Source: Bog-756 sp963699085 | Lineage (GTDB): Bacteria > Actinomycetota > Acidimicrobiia > Acidimicrobiales > RAAP-2 | Assembly (NCBI GenBank): GCA_963699085.1 | Contig: CAVOTH010000004.1 | Span: 1 to 64,000 of the forward strand | Direction of reading: 5' to 3' | DNA: 64,000 nt | Shown: positions 54,356-63,050 of the stretch, in pieces | How positions within the stretch are numbered: the first letter of the stretch is position 1 | Layout: each line of letters starts with the position of its first letter | Translations under genes and position numbers: made by a program | Notes under the pieces: model-generated | What the model was told of the DNA's origin: nothing | The model's input: the letters and a program-made list of their open reading frames with translations, nothing else | Database searches by the model: none

Positions 54356-56008
54356 TCAGCAGGCGTAGTCGTCGTCGTACTCGACGTTCATCCCACCCAG
54401 GGGCTCCGGCGTCGACGGTGAGCTGTACTGCACGATCTGCACCGGGCCGGTAGGCAGCCCGGGGTAGGTCGCCTGTACGTCTGCGCAGGTTGTCGTCGGG
54501 GCGATCCCCCAGCTGGCGGCCCAGTAGGGCACGGCGGGCTGGTAGTTGCCCACCAACTTCATCCAATTACCGGGACTGGCGTAGATGCCCACGCTGTTGA
54601 GCCCGGCATACTTCAGACCGTCGATGGCCCCCTGCACCAGGTCCTTGGTGCCGGATTGACTCCCTTCCAGGGAGGAGTCTTCGACATCCAGCCACCACGG
54701 CACCGCCGCATTCACCCCGGCCGCCACGGCATCGTTGTAGGCCTGCACCGCCGAGTTGAACCCGTAGTTGCATGTCAGGGGCGAGGCCGACGTGGCGCAC
54801 CAGTTGTCCGCACTCGTGACATCCGTCCCGTAGTCCACATAGATGTAGAGGTTCAGTCCCCCGCCGGCCCAAGCCGCCTCCTGGGCCAGGCACGGATTGA
54901 CGGGGTAGCCGGGCTCCTCGACCTGGACCAACCCGATGGTGTGCGGCGCAGCGGGAAGTGAGCCACCCAACGAGGGGCACTGATACTTGGAGATGTCGTA
55001 GCCGTAGCTGCCCGATGGATACGACGACCCGGTGAAGGAGCCGCTTCCGGCTCCCTCGGCCATTCCGACGACCGGGGCGTTCAGCACCTGGGGCGTGGAG
55101 CCCCAGTAGGAGGCGTCCCCGAAGGCGGTGACCGCCCCATTGCTGTTGGTGAACCAGTAGCCGCCGCCGTCGGCGGTGGCGGTCATCGACACGATCGGGT
55201 GGCTTTGGGGAACGCCGCCGAGCGAGCCGTAGAAGGCGGCGTCGCCGTAGGCGAAGATCCCGCCGTCTGCCGCCACCAACCAGTAGCCGCCTCCGTCATG
55301 GGTGGGCGCCATCCCGACGACCGGCTCCTGGAGCGTCAGATTGCCGGTCGAACCGTAGAAGGCGGCGTCGCCGTAGGCGAAGATCCCGCCGTCCGCCGCC
55401 ACCAACCAGTAGCCACCGCCGTCGGCGGTGGCGGCCATCCCGACGATCGGCTTGTTGAGGTGGCTGCCCCCCATCGACCCGTAGAAGGCGGCATCGCCGA
55501 ACGAGAAGATCCCTCCGTCCGAAGCCACCTCCCAGTAGCCGGCACCGTCGGCAGTGGCGGCCATCCCGACGACCGGCTTGTTGAGGTGGCTGCCCCCCAT
55601 CGACCCGTAGAACCCGGCGTCGCCGAAGTCGAACATGCCACCGTCGGTGGCCACTTCGCGGTAGCCACCCGAGTCGGTGAGTGAGGTGGCGGTCATGGCT
55701 ACGACCGGCTTGTTCAGCTTGATGCCACCTGTCGATCCGTAGAACGGGGCACCGCCGAACGCGAACACACCTCCGTCGCTCGCCGCCAACCAGTACGCCG
55801 ACACCTTGGACGTCTGAGACACCTGCGCCGGTGCCAACGGTGCCGAAACTGGGGGCGCGGTGGTCGATGTGGTCGTGGGGTCAGCCCCGGCGACGGTCGG
55901 AAGCGCCATCGAGGCGATCACCGCCAGCACCGCCAGCACCGCCGGACAGGCGCGTTTCGCCCGGATGCTGAGGGGGATGGGGGAATGGCGATGTTCGGCT
56001 AGGGGCAT
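54356..56008 (-). CDS. Secreted DUF1906 (lysozyme-like) protein with six 42-residue repeats
   Basis: 550 residues. A signal peptide (VLAVLAVIASMALPTVAGAD) and a Thr/Pro linker precede six repeats of about 42 residues of the GYWLVAADGG-F-YGDAAFYGS type (about 70-325), the same family as in the lipoprotein at 13928-16324. The C-terminal part (about 340-550; YGYDISKYQCPSLGG, VPWWLDVEDSSLEG) matches the DUF1906/GH25-like fold, with the Asp-Glu pair of a TIM-barrel glycoside hydrolase. It may cleave or bind cell-wall glycan, with the repeats as wall anchor. Confidence 0.82.
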   Translation of the reverse strand: MPLAEHRHSPIPLSIRAKRACPAVLAVLAVIASMALPTVAGADPTTTSTTAPPVSAPLAPAQVSQTSKVSAYWLAASDGGVFAFGGAPFYGSTGGIKLNKPVVAMTATSLTDSGGYREVATDGGMFDFGDAGFYGSMGGSHLNKPVVGMAATADGAGYWEVASDGGIFSFGDAAFYGSMGGSHLNKPIVGMAATADGGGYWLVAADGGIFAYGDAAFYGSTGNLTLQEPVVGMAPTHDGGGYWLVAADGGIFAYGDAAFYGSLGGVPQSHPIVSMTATADGGGYWFTNSNGAVTAFGDASYWGSTPQVLNAPVVGMAEGAGSGSFTGSSYPSGSYGYDISKYQCPSLGGSLPAAPHTIGLVQVEEPGYPVNPCLAQEAAWAGGGLNLYIYVDYGTDVTSADNWCATSASPLTCNYGFNSAVQAYNDAVAAGVNAAVPWWLDVEDSSLEGSQSGTKDLVQGAIDGLKYAGLNSVGIYASPGNWMKLVGNYQPAVPYWAASWGIAPTTTCADVQATYPGLPTGPVQIVQYSSPSTPEPLGGMNVEYDDDYAC

Positions 56009-56187
56009 AGGTCTACGGGGCTCCGAGGGTCAGGGTGTGTGGTCCGTGGTCGCCGACCGGGGTGTCGTCGTGCCGAGGGTCGAAGCTGGCGCCGGCTCCA
56101 TTGTGGATGCCAGGAGGGAGGGACGCAATGACCCCCCTGCGAGCAGCGCTTACGCACCCCCGAAGGTGGGAACGGCCCTCGACTGGC

Positions 56188-57564
56188 TCAGTTGCGCAGC
56201 AGCTCGGCGATGCGGAAGGCCAGGTCGAGCGCCTGGCGTCCATTGAGCCGGGGATCACAGGTGGTGGTATACCGCTGCCCGAGTTGGCCTTCGAGGATAT
56301 CCTCCACCCCACCCAGGCACTCGGTGACATCGTCGCCGGTGAGCTCGACATGGACGCCGCCGGGCCAGGTCCCCATCTCCCGGTGGATCCGGAAGAAGCT
56401 CTGGAGCTCTCCGATGATGTCGTCGAAACGACGCGTCTTCTGCCCGCCCTCGGCCGTGAACGTATTTCCGTGCATCGGGTCGCACATCCACACCACCGGA
56501 TGGCCTTCGTCCTGGACGGCGCGCAGGAGCCGCGGCAGGTGGTCGTCGATGGCGTCGACCCCGAACCGGGTGATCAGGGTGAGCCGGCCCGGTACGCGAT
56601 CGGGGTCGAGGCGCTCACACAGGGCCAACACGTCGTCGGGGGAGGCCGACGGCCCGATCTTCGAGCCGACCGGATTGTGGACGCCGGCGAGGAAGTCGAT
56701 GTGGGCACCGTCGATCTGGCGGGTGCGCTCGCCTACCCACAGCATGTGGGCCGAGCAGTCGTACCAGTCGTCGGTCAGCGAGTCCCGGCGGGTCAGGGCC
56801 TCCTCGTAGTCGAGGATGAGCGCCTCGTGGCTGGTCCAGAAGTCGACTTGGTGGAGGGTGTCCTCCGAAGTGAGGTTGATCCCACAGGCGTCCATGAAGC
56901 GCAGCGCCCGGTCGATTCCCTCGGCGATGTCCTCGAAACGCCGACCCTCGGTGGAGGTGGCCACGAACTGCTGGTTCCAGGCGTGTATCTGGCTGAGATC
57001 GGCGAATCCGCCTTTGGTGAATGCACGCAACAGGTTCAACGTGGCCACCGACTGCTCGTAGGCGGTGACCAGTCGGATGGGGTCGGGCACCCGCGCCCCC
57101 CGTTCGGGAATGTCGTCGTTCACCATGTGGCCGCGGAACGAGTCGATGACCTGGTCGCCCACCAGCTCGGTGGCGGAGCTCCGGGGCTTGGCGAACTGGC
57201 CGGCGATCCGGCCGACCTTGACCACCGGCAGGCCGGCACCGTAGGTCAGCACCACGGCCATCTGGAGAATGACCTTGAGCTTGTCGCGGATTCCGTCGGC
57301 GGTGAACTCGGAGAAGGACTCGGCGCAGTCGCCGGCCTGGAGTACGAAGGCCTCTCCATTCGAGACCTGTCCGAGGGCACGGGTCAGGTGGCGGGCCTCA
57401 CCGGCAAATACGAGAGGCGGAAGGCCGCTCAGCTTGGTGTGGACCTGCTTGAGGACGCCCTCGTCCGGCCACGTCGGCTGCTGGGCCGCGGGGCGCGATC
57501 GCCAAGAATCCGGCGTCCACGGTGTGGTCGTCTCGGGGGAGGGGGTCACTGGTGCCACCCCCAC
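56188..57564 (-). CDS. aroG: Class II 3-deoxy-7-phosphoheptulonate (DAHP) synthase
   Basis: 458 residues, the length of actinobacterial/plant-type DAHP synthases. VLQAGDCAESFSEF contains the metal-binding Cys, KVGRIAGQFAKPRS the PEP site, VGSKIGPSASPDDVLAL another conserved loop, and MCDPMHGNTFTAEGG the metal His. It condenses PEP and erythrose 4-phosphate, the first step of the shikimate pathway. GTG 57564 is the first of several possible starts (57558 and 57549 also in frame). It is monocistronic or followed by the repeat-hydrolase gene. Confidence 0.95.
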   Translation of the reverse strand: MGVAPVTPSPETTTPWTPDSWRSRPAAQQPTWPDEGVLKQVHTKLSGLPPLVFAGEARHLTRALGQVSNGEAFVLQAGDCAESFSEFTADGIRDKLKVILQMAVVLTYGAGLPVVKVGRIAGQFAKPRSSATELVGDQVIDSFRGHMVNDDIPERGARVPDPIRLVTAYEQSVATLNLLRAFTKGGFADLSQIHAWNQQFVATSTEGRRFEDIAEGIDRALRFMDACGINLTSEDTLHQVDFWTSHEALILDYEEALTRRDSLTDDWYDCSAHMLWVGERTRQIDGAHIDFLAGVHNPVGSKIGPSASPDDVLALCERLDPDRVPGRLTLITRFGVDAIDDHLPRLLRAVQDEGHPVVWMCDPMHGNTFTAEGGQKTRRFDDIIGELQSFFRIHREMGTWPGGVHVELTGDDVTECLGGVEDILEGQLGQRYTTTCDPRLNGRQALDLAFRIAELLRN

Positions 57565-57583
57565 AGCGTAAAGCCTCCGGCTC

Positions 57584-57589
57584 TAGGCT
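57584..57589 (+). promoter_or_regulatory. -10 box TAGGCT of the LLM oxidoreductase gene
   Basis: TAGGCT ends six bases before ATG 57596. The 31-base gap to the divergent DAHP synthase gene leaves no room for a leader. Confidence 0.5.
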
Positions 57590-57595
57590 CGCTCT

Positions 57596-58525
57596 ATGCC
57601 TCCGTTCCGCTTCGGCGTCCAGCTTTCCAACGCCTCGTCCGGGCCCGCCTGGCGGGACCTGGCGCGCTCGGTCGAGGCACTCGGGTACAGCAGCCTCTTC
57701 ATTCCCGACCACTTCGAGGACCAGTTCGGCCCACTGGTGGCCCTTACCGTGGCCGCCGAGGCCACCATCGAGCTGCGGGTCGGCTCGTTGGTGTTCGGTA
57801 ACGATTACCGGCACCCGATCGTGTTGGCCAAAGAGATCGCCACTCTGGACCTGATGTCCGAGGGGAGGGTCGAGTTCGGTATCGGGGCCGGGTGGATGAC
57901 CACCGACTATGACCGATCAGGAATCGCCAACGATCCCCCGGGTGTCCGGATCGGCCGGATGGCGGAGAGCCTGACCGTGATGAAGGAACTGTGGTCGACC
58001 GGTGGATGCACGTTCGAGGGCGAGCACTACCGGATCACCAAGGCGGTCGGCGCCCCGCTACCCCATAGTCGACCCCATCCGCCGGTCATCATCGGAGGGG
58101 GAGGGCGTCGGGTCCTCGGGATCGCCGCCCGCGAGGCGGACATCGTAGGTGTCAATCCGTCGTTGGCCGCCGGCGTCGTAGGCGCCGAGGTTCTGGCCAC
58201 GACCACGGCCGAGTACTACGACGAGCGGATCGGCTGGATTCGTGAGGCAGCCGGCGACCGGTTCGCCGACCTCGAGCTGCAGGTGCTGACGTTCCTGGTC
58301 CAGATCGTTCCGGACCGTGAGGACGCCACCGAGCGCCTGGCCCGGATGGTGGGGGTGTCGGCCGCCGACGTGGCCGGGACACCCATCGCCCTGATCGGCA
58401 CCGTCGAGCAGATCATCGAGCGTCTGGTGGAACGGCGGGAGCGATTCGGGTTCAACTACGTGGTGGTCCACGAGGCCGAAATGGAGGCCTTCGCCCCAGT
58501 GGTCGCCGCGCTCGCCGGTAACTGA
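57596..58525 (+). CDS. LLM-class F420-dependent oxidoreductase
   Basis: 309 residues. FRFGVQLSNASSGPAWRDLA, GYSSLFIPDHFEDQFGP and GRVEFGIGAGWMTTDYDRSG are luciferase-like monooxygenase motifs of the TIGR03621 type, which use coenzyme F420 in actinobacteria. PVIIGGGGRRVLGIAAREAD forms the phosphate-binding loop. The substrate is unknown. nadD begins one base after the stop, but this need not imply a joint function. Confidence 0.9.
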   Translation: MPPFRFGVQLSNASSGPAWRDLARSVEALGYSSLFIPDHFEDQFGPLVALTVAAEATIELRVGSLVFGNDYRHPIVLAKEIATLDLMSEGRVEFGIGAGWMTTDYDRSGIANDPPGVRIGRMAESLTVMKELWSTGGCTFEGEHYRITKAVGAPLPHSRPHPPVIIGGGGRRVLGIAAREADIVGVNPSLAAGVVGAEVLATTTAEYYDERIGWIREAAGDRFADLELQVLTFLVQIVPDREDATERLARMVGVSAADVAGTPIALIGTVEQIIERLVERRERFGFNYVVVHEAEMEAFAPVVAALAGN

Positions 58526-58526
58526 G

Positions 58527-59123
58527 GTGACCGGCGCGGGTCGGCGCATCGGACTCTTCGGCGGTACGTTCGATCCGATCCATCGCGGTCATGTGGAAGT
58601 GGCGGAATCGGTGTGGAGGGCGCTCGGCCTCGATCGGATGCTGGTGGTGGTGGCGAACGAGCCGTGGCAGAAGCAGGACCGTCCGGTGACCCCGGCCGAG
58701 GACCGGTTCGCCATGGTGTCGGCCGCCCTGGCCGGTCGGCCCGGGCTCGAGCCCTCGAGGATCGAGCTCGACCGGGGGGGACCCTCCTACACCGTCGACA
58801 CCGTCCGGCACCTCCTCGAACTGGAGCCGGAAGCCGAGATCGTGGTGGTGGTGGGGGGCGACGTGGTGACCGGGTTGGACGGCTGGCACCAGCCCGAGGC
58901 GCTGCGCCAGCTGGTCACTCTGGCCATCGTGGACCGGCCCGGGGTTCCGGTGGCCGACCCCCCGCCCGGATGGCGGTACGTGCACGTGCCGGTGGCCCCG
59001 CCCGACGTTTCGAGCACCGATCTGCGAGCCCGACTCGAGGCTGGGGAGCCGGTCCACGATGATCTGCCCGAATCCGTCATCCGTTGCATTTCTGAGCGCG
59101 GTCTGTACGCTACGAATAGATGA
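58527..59123 (+). CDS. nadD: Nicotinate-nucleotide adenylyltransferase
   Basis: 198 residues. GLFGGTFDPIHRGHVEVAE contains the GxFxPxHxGH nucleotidyl-transferase motif, and VSSTDLRARLEAG the second ATP-contact motif. It makes nicotinic acid adenine dinucleotide in NAD synthesis. GTG 58527 immediately follows the LLM gene. nadD and rsfS are commonly linked, as here with one gene between them. Confidence 0.95.
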   Translation: MTGAGRRIGLFGGTFDPIHRGHVEVAESVWRALGLDRMLVVVANEPWQKQDRPVTPAEDRFAMVSAALAGRPGLEPSRIELDRGGPSYTVDTVRHLLELEPEAEIVVVVGGDVVTGLDGWHQPEALRQLVTLAIVDRPGVPVADPPPGWRYVHVPVAPPDVSSTDLRARLEAGEPVHDDLPESVIRCISERGLYATNR

Positions 59124-59653
59124 GCGTGCGGCTGACCACCACCGAGTCCGACAGCACCCCGCCGCCTCCGCTTCCCGCCCCACCCAATCCATCTGGCAGT
59201 CGCATGACAGATCCGGTGGCGTCGGCCATCCCGGACCCGGTTCCGCCTCCACCTCCCACCTCGCCGGAACCATCGGCTGGGCCCCGCTCGGACCCCGGAC
59301 AGCCAACGGAGGACCCGGAGTCGCCAACCGGGGACCTCGAGTCGCCGACCGTGGTCGACGGCCGTCGGGCGATGCGCGAGGCCCGGGCGCACCGGCGTCG
59401 CCTGGCCTGGGTGTGTGTGGCGGTCGTCGCACTGTGCCTGGCGCTTACGATTGTGACAGTGACCCTCGCCCGTTACCGTTCGGCGGCTCCGTCGGCCCCG
59501 ATGGCCAACTCCACCGAATTCTCCGTCCGCTCCAGCGTCTCGCCCATTTCCGCATCCCGTGTCAGCTCGTCAACAGCCAGTCTTGTCGACCGCTCCGTGC
59601 GGCCGACTGTCCCGTCCCGTGGCGCCCCGGCGCCAGAAGGAGGCAACCCTTGA
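59120..59653 (+). CDS. Single-pass membrane protein of unknown function
   Basis: 177 residues. A Pro/Ser/Asp-rich cytoplasmic part (about 1-85), a basic stretch (REARAHRRR), one transmembrane helix (WVCVAVVALCLALTIVTVTLA) and a 60-residue Ser-rich outer part. ATG 59120 overlaps the nadD stop and the final TGA overlaps the rsfS start. A LytR/CpsA/Psr-type protein often occurs at this position in actinobacteria, and this could be a shortened or divergent remnant, but no LCP domain is seen. Confidence 0.75.
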   Translation: MSVRLTTTESDSTPPPPLPAPPNPSGSRMTDPVASAIPDPVPPPPPTSPEPSAGPRSDPGQPTEDPESPTGDLESPTVVDGRRAMREARAHRRRLAWVCVAVVALCLALTIVTVTLARYRSAAPSAPMANSTEFSVRSSVSPISASRVSSSTASLVDRSVRPTVPSRGAPAPEGGNP

Positions 59654-60045
59654 CCACCACAGATCCCACCCCCGCCGCACGGCCCGCCGTGCCTGACGTC
59701 CCCGATGAGTGCCTGGTGGCCGCCCGCGCCGCCGACGCCAAGTCGGGGGAGGAGACCGTCATCCTCGCCATGGGTGACCTCCTCGGGGTGACCGACGCAT
59801 TCGTCGTGACCAACGGGCACAACACCCGTCAGGTCAAGACGATCGTCGATGAGGTGGAGCGACAGGTGAAACTCACCAGCGGGCGATCGCCGTACCGGAT
59901 CGAGGGTATGGACGACGCCTACTGGGTACTCATGGACTACGGGGACTTCCTGGTCCACGTCTTCATGGATGACGCCCGCTCGTACTACGACCTCGAGCAC
60001 CTGTGGAACGACGCCCCGCGGGTGGCGTGGTCCGCCGCCGCCTGA
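59650..60045 (+). CDS. rsfS: Ribosomal silencing factor RsfS
   Basis: 131 residues. VTDAFVVTNGHNTRQVKTIVDEVE and YWVLMDYGDFLVHVFMDDAR are the RsfS/Iojap signatures (here at 59788-59860 and 59920-59985). It binds L14 and blocks subunit joining in starvation. The start is a TTG at 59650 with AAGGAGG six bases upstream; the stop of the previous gene overlaps it. Confidence 0.93.
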   Translation: MTTTDPTPAARPAVPDVPDECLVAARAADAKSGEETVILAMGDLLGVTDAFVVTNGHNTRQVKTIVDEVERQVKLTSGRSPYRIEGMDDAYWVLMDYGDFLVHVFMDDARSYYDLEHLWNDAPRVAWSAAA

Positions 60046-60084
60046 CCGGCCCCCTTTGACCGGGCGCGGCAGACCTCACGACGG

Positions 60085-60687
60085 TCACGCGAGGGGGCCC
60101 TGCGGCAGGTAGTCGGCCCTGCCGACCGGGCCTTCGACCTGGGCGGCGGCGGTGGCCGTGGGCACCTCGATCGGCTTCCCGCCGATGGCGAACGTCACTC
60201 CGGTGATCCCGGGTTGCTGCGTCACCGTGTAGACGACCTGGGCGATGGCCAGGGTCTGGTCCGGCCCGACCACCTGGATCGGGCTCGTGCTGAAGTGGAC
60301 CATGGCGATGCCGCCGGCTTCGGTGACGCTCGCCCGGACGCCGTTACCGCTGAGGAAGGACTGGATCCCGGATGCCGTCTCGGTAGCCGTGGGGCCGGCC
60401 AGCAGGGCCCCGAGCACCTGGCTCGACGAGGCCGGCACCGCCACCTCCCGGTCGGCGGCCACCAGATGGCCGTCGGGCGATACCAGATAGATCTGCTCGG
60501 CCACGCCGACGGCCGGGGGTGTGCCCGGTGCTGTGGTCGTGGTGGGCGGCGGGTTCAACAGGTGGTACGGCACGGCTGACTTGGCGATGGGGGTGGGCGA
60601 GGTGGCCGTGGGGAGCCCGCACGCTCCGAACCCCAGGGCGACGCACAGGACAGCGGCAGTGGATATCCACCGGGCGCGTCGGCGCAT
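60085..60687 (-). CDS. GerMN-domain lipoprotein (LpqB-like, short)
   Basis: 200 residues. A signal peptide ends with VALGFGAC, a probable lipobox. A GerMN domain (about 65-170; EQIYLVSPDGHLVAADREV, LGALLAGPT) follows. In actinobacteria mtrA-mtrB-lpqB is a conserved operon and LpqB modulates MtrB. The LpqB of mycobacteria also has a C-terminal beta-propeller; here it is absent and the protein is about a third of the usual length. Only 39 bases separate its end from rsfS, so no lost C-terminus is hidden downstream. The ATG overlaps the mtrB stop. Confidence 0.85.
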   Translation of the reverse strand: MRRRARWISTAAVLCVALGFGACGLPTATSPTPIAKSAVPYHLLNPPPTTTTAPGTPPAVGVAEQIYLVSPDGHLVAADREVAVPASSSQVLGALLAGPTATETASGIQSFLSGNGVRASVTEAGGIAMVHFSTSPIQVVGPDQTLAIAQVVYTVTQQPGITGVTFAIGGKPIEVPTATAAAQVEGPVGRADYLPQGPLA

Positions 60688-62297
60688 CACGCCGGCACCC
60701 CACCGTCGAGCGGGCCCTCGGTCCCGTCGTCCCCCACCGGGAACAGCGGGAGCTCGACGACGAACCTGGTGCCCCCACCGGGGGCGTCCTCGCTCCACAC
60801 CCGGCCGCCGTGGAGGCGGACGTGCTCGGCCACCAGGGACAGGCCGAGCCCGGTTCCTTCACCGGCGGCCCGCTGGCCGGCTCGGGCGCCGCGGTAGAAC
60901 CGCTCGAACAGGTGGTCGCGCTCGGTGGCCGGGATCCCAGGCCCGTGGTCTTCGACGACGACCCGGATCGCCGTGACCTGGACCGGTGTGGCGCTGACCA
61001 GCGGTGGTTGGCGTTCGACCAGCACCCGGGTGACTCCGCCGGCGTACTGGGCGGCGTTCTCCACCAGGTTGGCCATCACCCGCTCGAAGCGGCGCTTGTC
61101 CACCCGCAGGCGCAGCCCGTCGACGCCGGGTCCGACCTCGACCGGGAATTTCACCGGCCCCCGCACCCCTTCGTTGTCCACCGGAGCCGTCGCCGCCACC
61201 GCCCGCCGGACCAGCTCACCTGGGTCGACCTCGTCGAGCGAGAGCTCGGCCGAGCCGGCGTCGAAGCGGGAGATCTCGAGGAGGTCGTCAACCATGCGGG
61301 TGAAGCGCTTGAGGTCCCCGTCGAGCAGGTCGAGGGCACTCTGGGCCCGGGGGGCGAGCTGTTCCCGATGGCTCTCGAGCACCGACACGGTGGCGGCCAG
61401 CGTGGTGAGCGGCGACCGGAGCTCGTGACTCACATCGGAGGTGAACCGGGCTTCGCGCTCGATCCGGTCCTGGAGGTTGGCCGTCATCCGGTTGAAGGCG
61501 GATGCCAGTTCCTCCAGGTCGGCGTCGTCCCCCGCTTCCACCCGGGTGTCCAGCTGCCCACCGGCGATGGCCACGGCTGCGTCGGTCAGACCGGCGAGTG
61601 GGCGCAGCGCCCGTGAGGCGGCCCATCGTCCGACTGCCGCACCGGCCACAGTGGTGACCAGAGCTGCGGCGGCCAATGCCACGGCGAGCGCACGCAACGT
61701 GCCGGCCAGCTCGTCGAGGGTGAAGACCTCGAAGTAGAAGGAGTGGACGGCCGGCAGCGGAATGCCGATCACCTCCTGGGGCGACCCGGCCAGATTGAAC
61801 AGCTGGGACGCCGGTGTCCCCGAAAGCACCAGCGCCCGCTCGCCGGCCGGTATGGCGCTCTGCCCGACCGAGATGGACGTGGCGTACCACTGACCACCGG
61901 TGAGCAGTACCGATCGGGAGCCGGGAAGGGTGTCGACTGACTCGATGAGCTGGTTCACCTGGGTGACCGGTGAGCGCAGTGCATCCTGGACCAGGGCGGC
62001 GTTGGCGAACGACTGTCGCTGTTCGGCGGACTGGCGTTCACTGAGGAAGGTCTGCCGGGCGGTGAAGTAGGTGATACCGGCCATCAGCGTGGAGAGTCCG
62101 AGGGCGCCGATGGCGAAGGTCAGGGTCACCCGGGCCCGGAGGCCCAGTCCCCGTGACAGCCCGGTCCGTCCGGACCGAGTGGGACGGGCGGCGGCTTCGG
62201 TCCCCTGGGTGCCGGCGGTGTCGCTCGGGGGGTCGGGCCGTCCGGCGGTGGCGGGAATCCCCCTGCCGGTGCCGACGCCGGTCGTCGCGGGCGGCAC
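60687..62297 (-). CDS. mtrB: MtrB-like sensor histidine kinase
   Basis: 536 residues. Two membrane helices (about 56-80 and 195-220) flank a 115-residue extracytoplasmic domain. Then come HAMP, HisKA (TSDVSHELRSPLT with the phospho-His) and ATPase motifs (NLVENAAQYAG, DHGPGIP, GTGLGLSLVAEH). Location between an OmpR-type regulator and an LpqB-like gene identifies it as the MtrB-type kinase of actinobacteria, which controls cell-wall and osmotic genes. GTG start at 62297, three bases after the regulator stop. Confidence 0.9.
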   Translation of the reverse strand: MPPATTGVGTGRGIPATAGRPDPPSDTAGTQGTEAAARPTRSGRTGLSRGLGLRARVTLTFAIGALGLSTLMAGITYFTARQTFLSERQSAEQRQSFANAALVQDALRSPVTQVNQLIESVDTLPGSRSVLLTGGQWYATSISVGQSAIPAGERALVLSGTPASQLFNLAGSPQEVIGIPLPAVHSFYFEVFTLDELAGTLRALAVALAAAALVTTVAGAAVGRWAASRALRPLAGLTDAAVAIAGGQLDTRVEAGDDADLEELASAFNRMTANLQDRIEREARFTSDVSHELRSPLTTLAATVSVLESHREQLAPRAQSALDLLDGDLKRFTRMVDDLLEISRFDAGSAELSLDEVDPGELVRRAVAATAPVDNEGVRGPVKFPVEVGPGVDGLRLRVDKRRFERVMANLVENAAQYAGGVTRVLVERQPPLVSATPVQVTAIRVVVEDHGPGIPATERDHLFERFYRGARAGQRAAGEGTGLGLSLVAEHVRLHGGRVWSEDAPGGGTRFVVELPLFPVGDDGTEGPLDGGVPA

Positions 62298-62300
62298 GGG

Positions 62301-62978
62301 TCAGACCGCCAGCTTGTAGCCCATGCCCCGGACGGTGAGGATGAATCGAGGCGAGGCCGGGTCGGGCTCGACCTTGGTCCGCAGGCGGCGCACATGCACG
62401 TCCACCAGGCGTCCGTCGCCGAAGTAGTCGTAGCCCCAGACCCGCTCCAGCAGCTGCTCGCGGCTCAGCACCTTGCCCGGGTGGTTGGCCAATTCGCAGA
62501 GGAGTCGGAACTCGGTTCGGGTGCAGTGGACCTCTTCGCCGGCGCGGCGGACCACACCTGCTTCGGGCTCGATTTCGACATCGCCGAAGCTCAGGAAGGT
62601 GCTCTCCTCGTCCTCGTGGCGCGAACGACGGAGCAGGGCGCGGATGCGGGCGGCCAGTTCCTTGGCCACGAACGGCTTGGTGACGTAATCGTCGGCCCCG
62701 GCCTCGAGCCCGGCCACCACGTCGTGGGTGTCGGACCGGGCGGTCACCATGATGACCGGGACGGTCGACGTACGACGTAGGGCGCGGCACGCCTCGAAAC
62801 CATCCATGCCGGGGAGCATGAGGTCGATCAGGACAAGTTCGTAGGGCTCGGAACCGAAGCGGTCCACGGCTTCCTCGCCGCTGCCCACACCGTCCACCGT
62901 GTAGCCCTCCTCCTCCAGCGCCAGGCGCATGGAGGAGCGGATCCGCTCGTCGTCCTCGACGATCAGGATGCGACTCAT
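62301..62978 (-). CDS. mtrA: MtrA-like OmpR-family response regulator
   Basis: 225 residues. The receiver has ILIVEDDERIRSS, LVLIDLMLPGMDGF with the phospho-Asp, TARSD and DDYVTKPF. The C-terminal winged helix has CTRTEFRLLCELANHPGKVL and VDVHVRRLRTKVE. It is the DNA-binding partner of the downstream kinase. ATG 62978 is chosen over upstream in-frame codons because the receiver starts here. Confidence 0.93.
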   Translation of the reverse strand: MSRILIVEDDERIRSSMRLALEEEGYTVDGVGSGEEAVDRFGSEPYELVLIDLMLPGMDGFEACRALRRTSTVPVIMVTARSDTHDVVAGLEAGADDYVTKPFVAKELAARIRALLRRSRHEDEESTFLSFGDVEIEPEAGVVRRAGEEVHCTRTEFRLLCELANHPGKVLSREQLLERVWGYDYFGDGRLVDVHVRRLRTKVEPDPASPRFILTVRGMGYKLAV

Positions 62979-63050
62979 GGCCTGATCATGACACGGCCGC
63001 CCCACCCTCAGCGGGCAGGCCGGCCGTCTTCGACCGGCGGTCGGATCGGA

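Noticed and set aside
56009..56187. c-di-AMP riboswitch before the secreted DUF1906 gene
   Set aside because: Such riboswitches do precede wall hydrolases in actinobacteria, but the conserved core could not be matched on the minus strand here.
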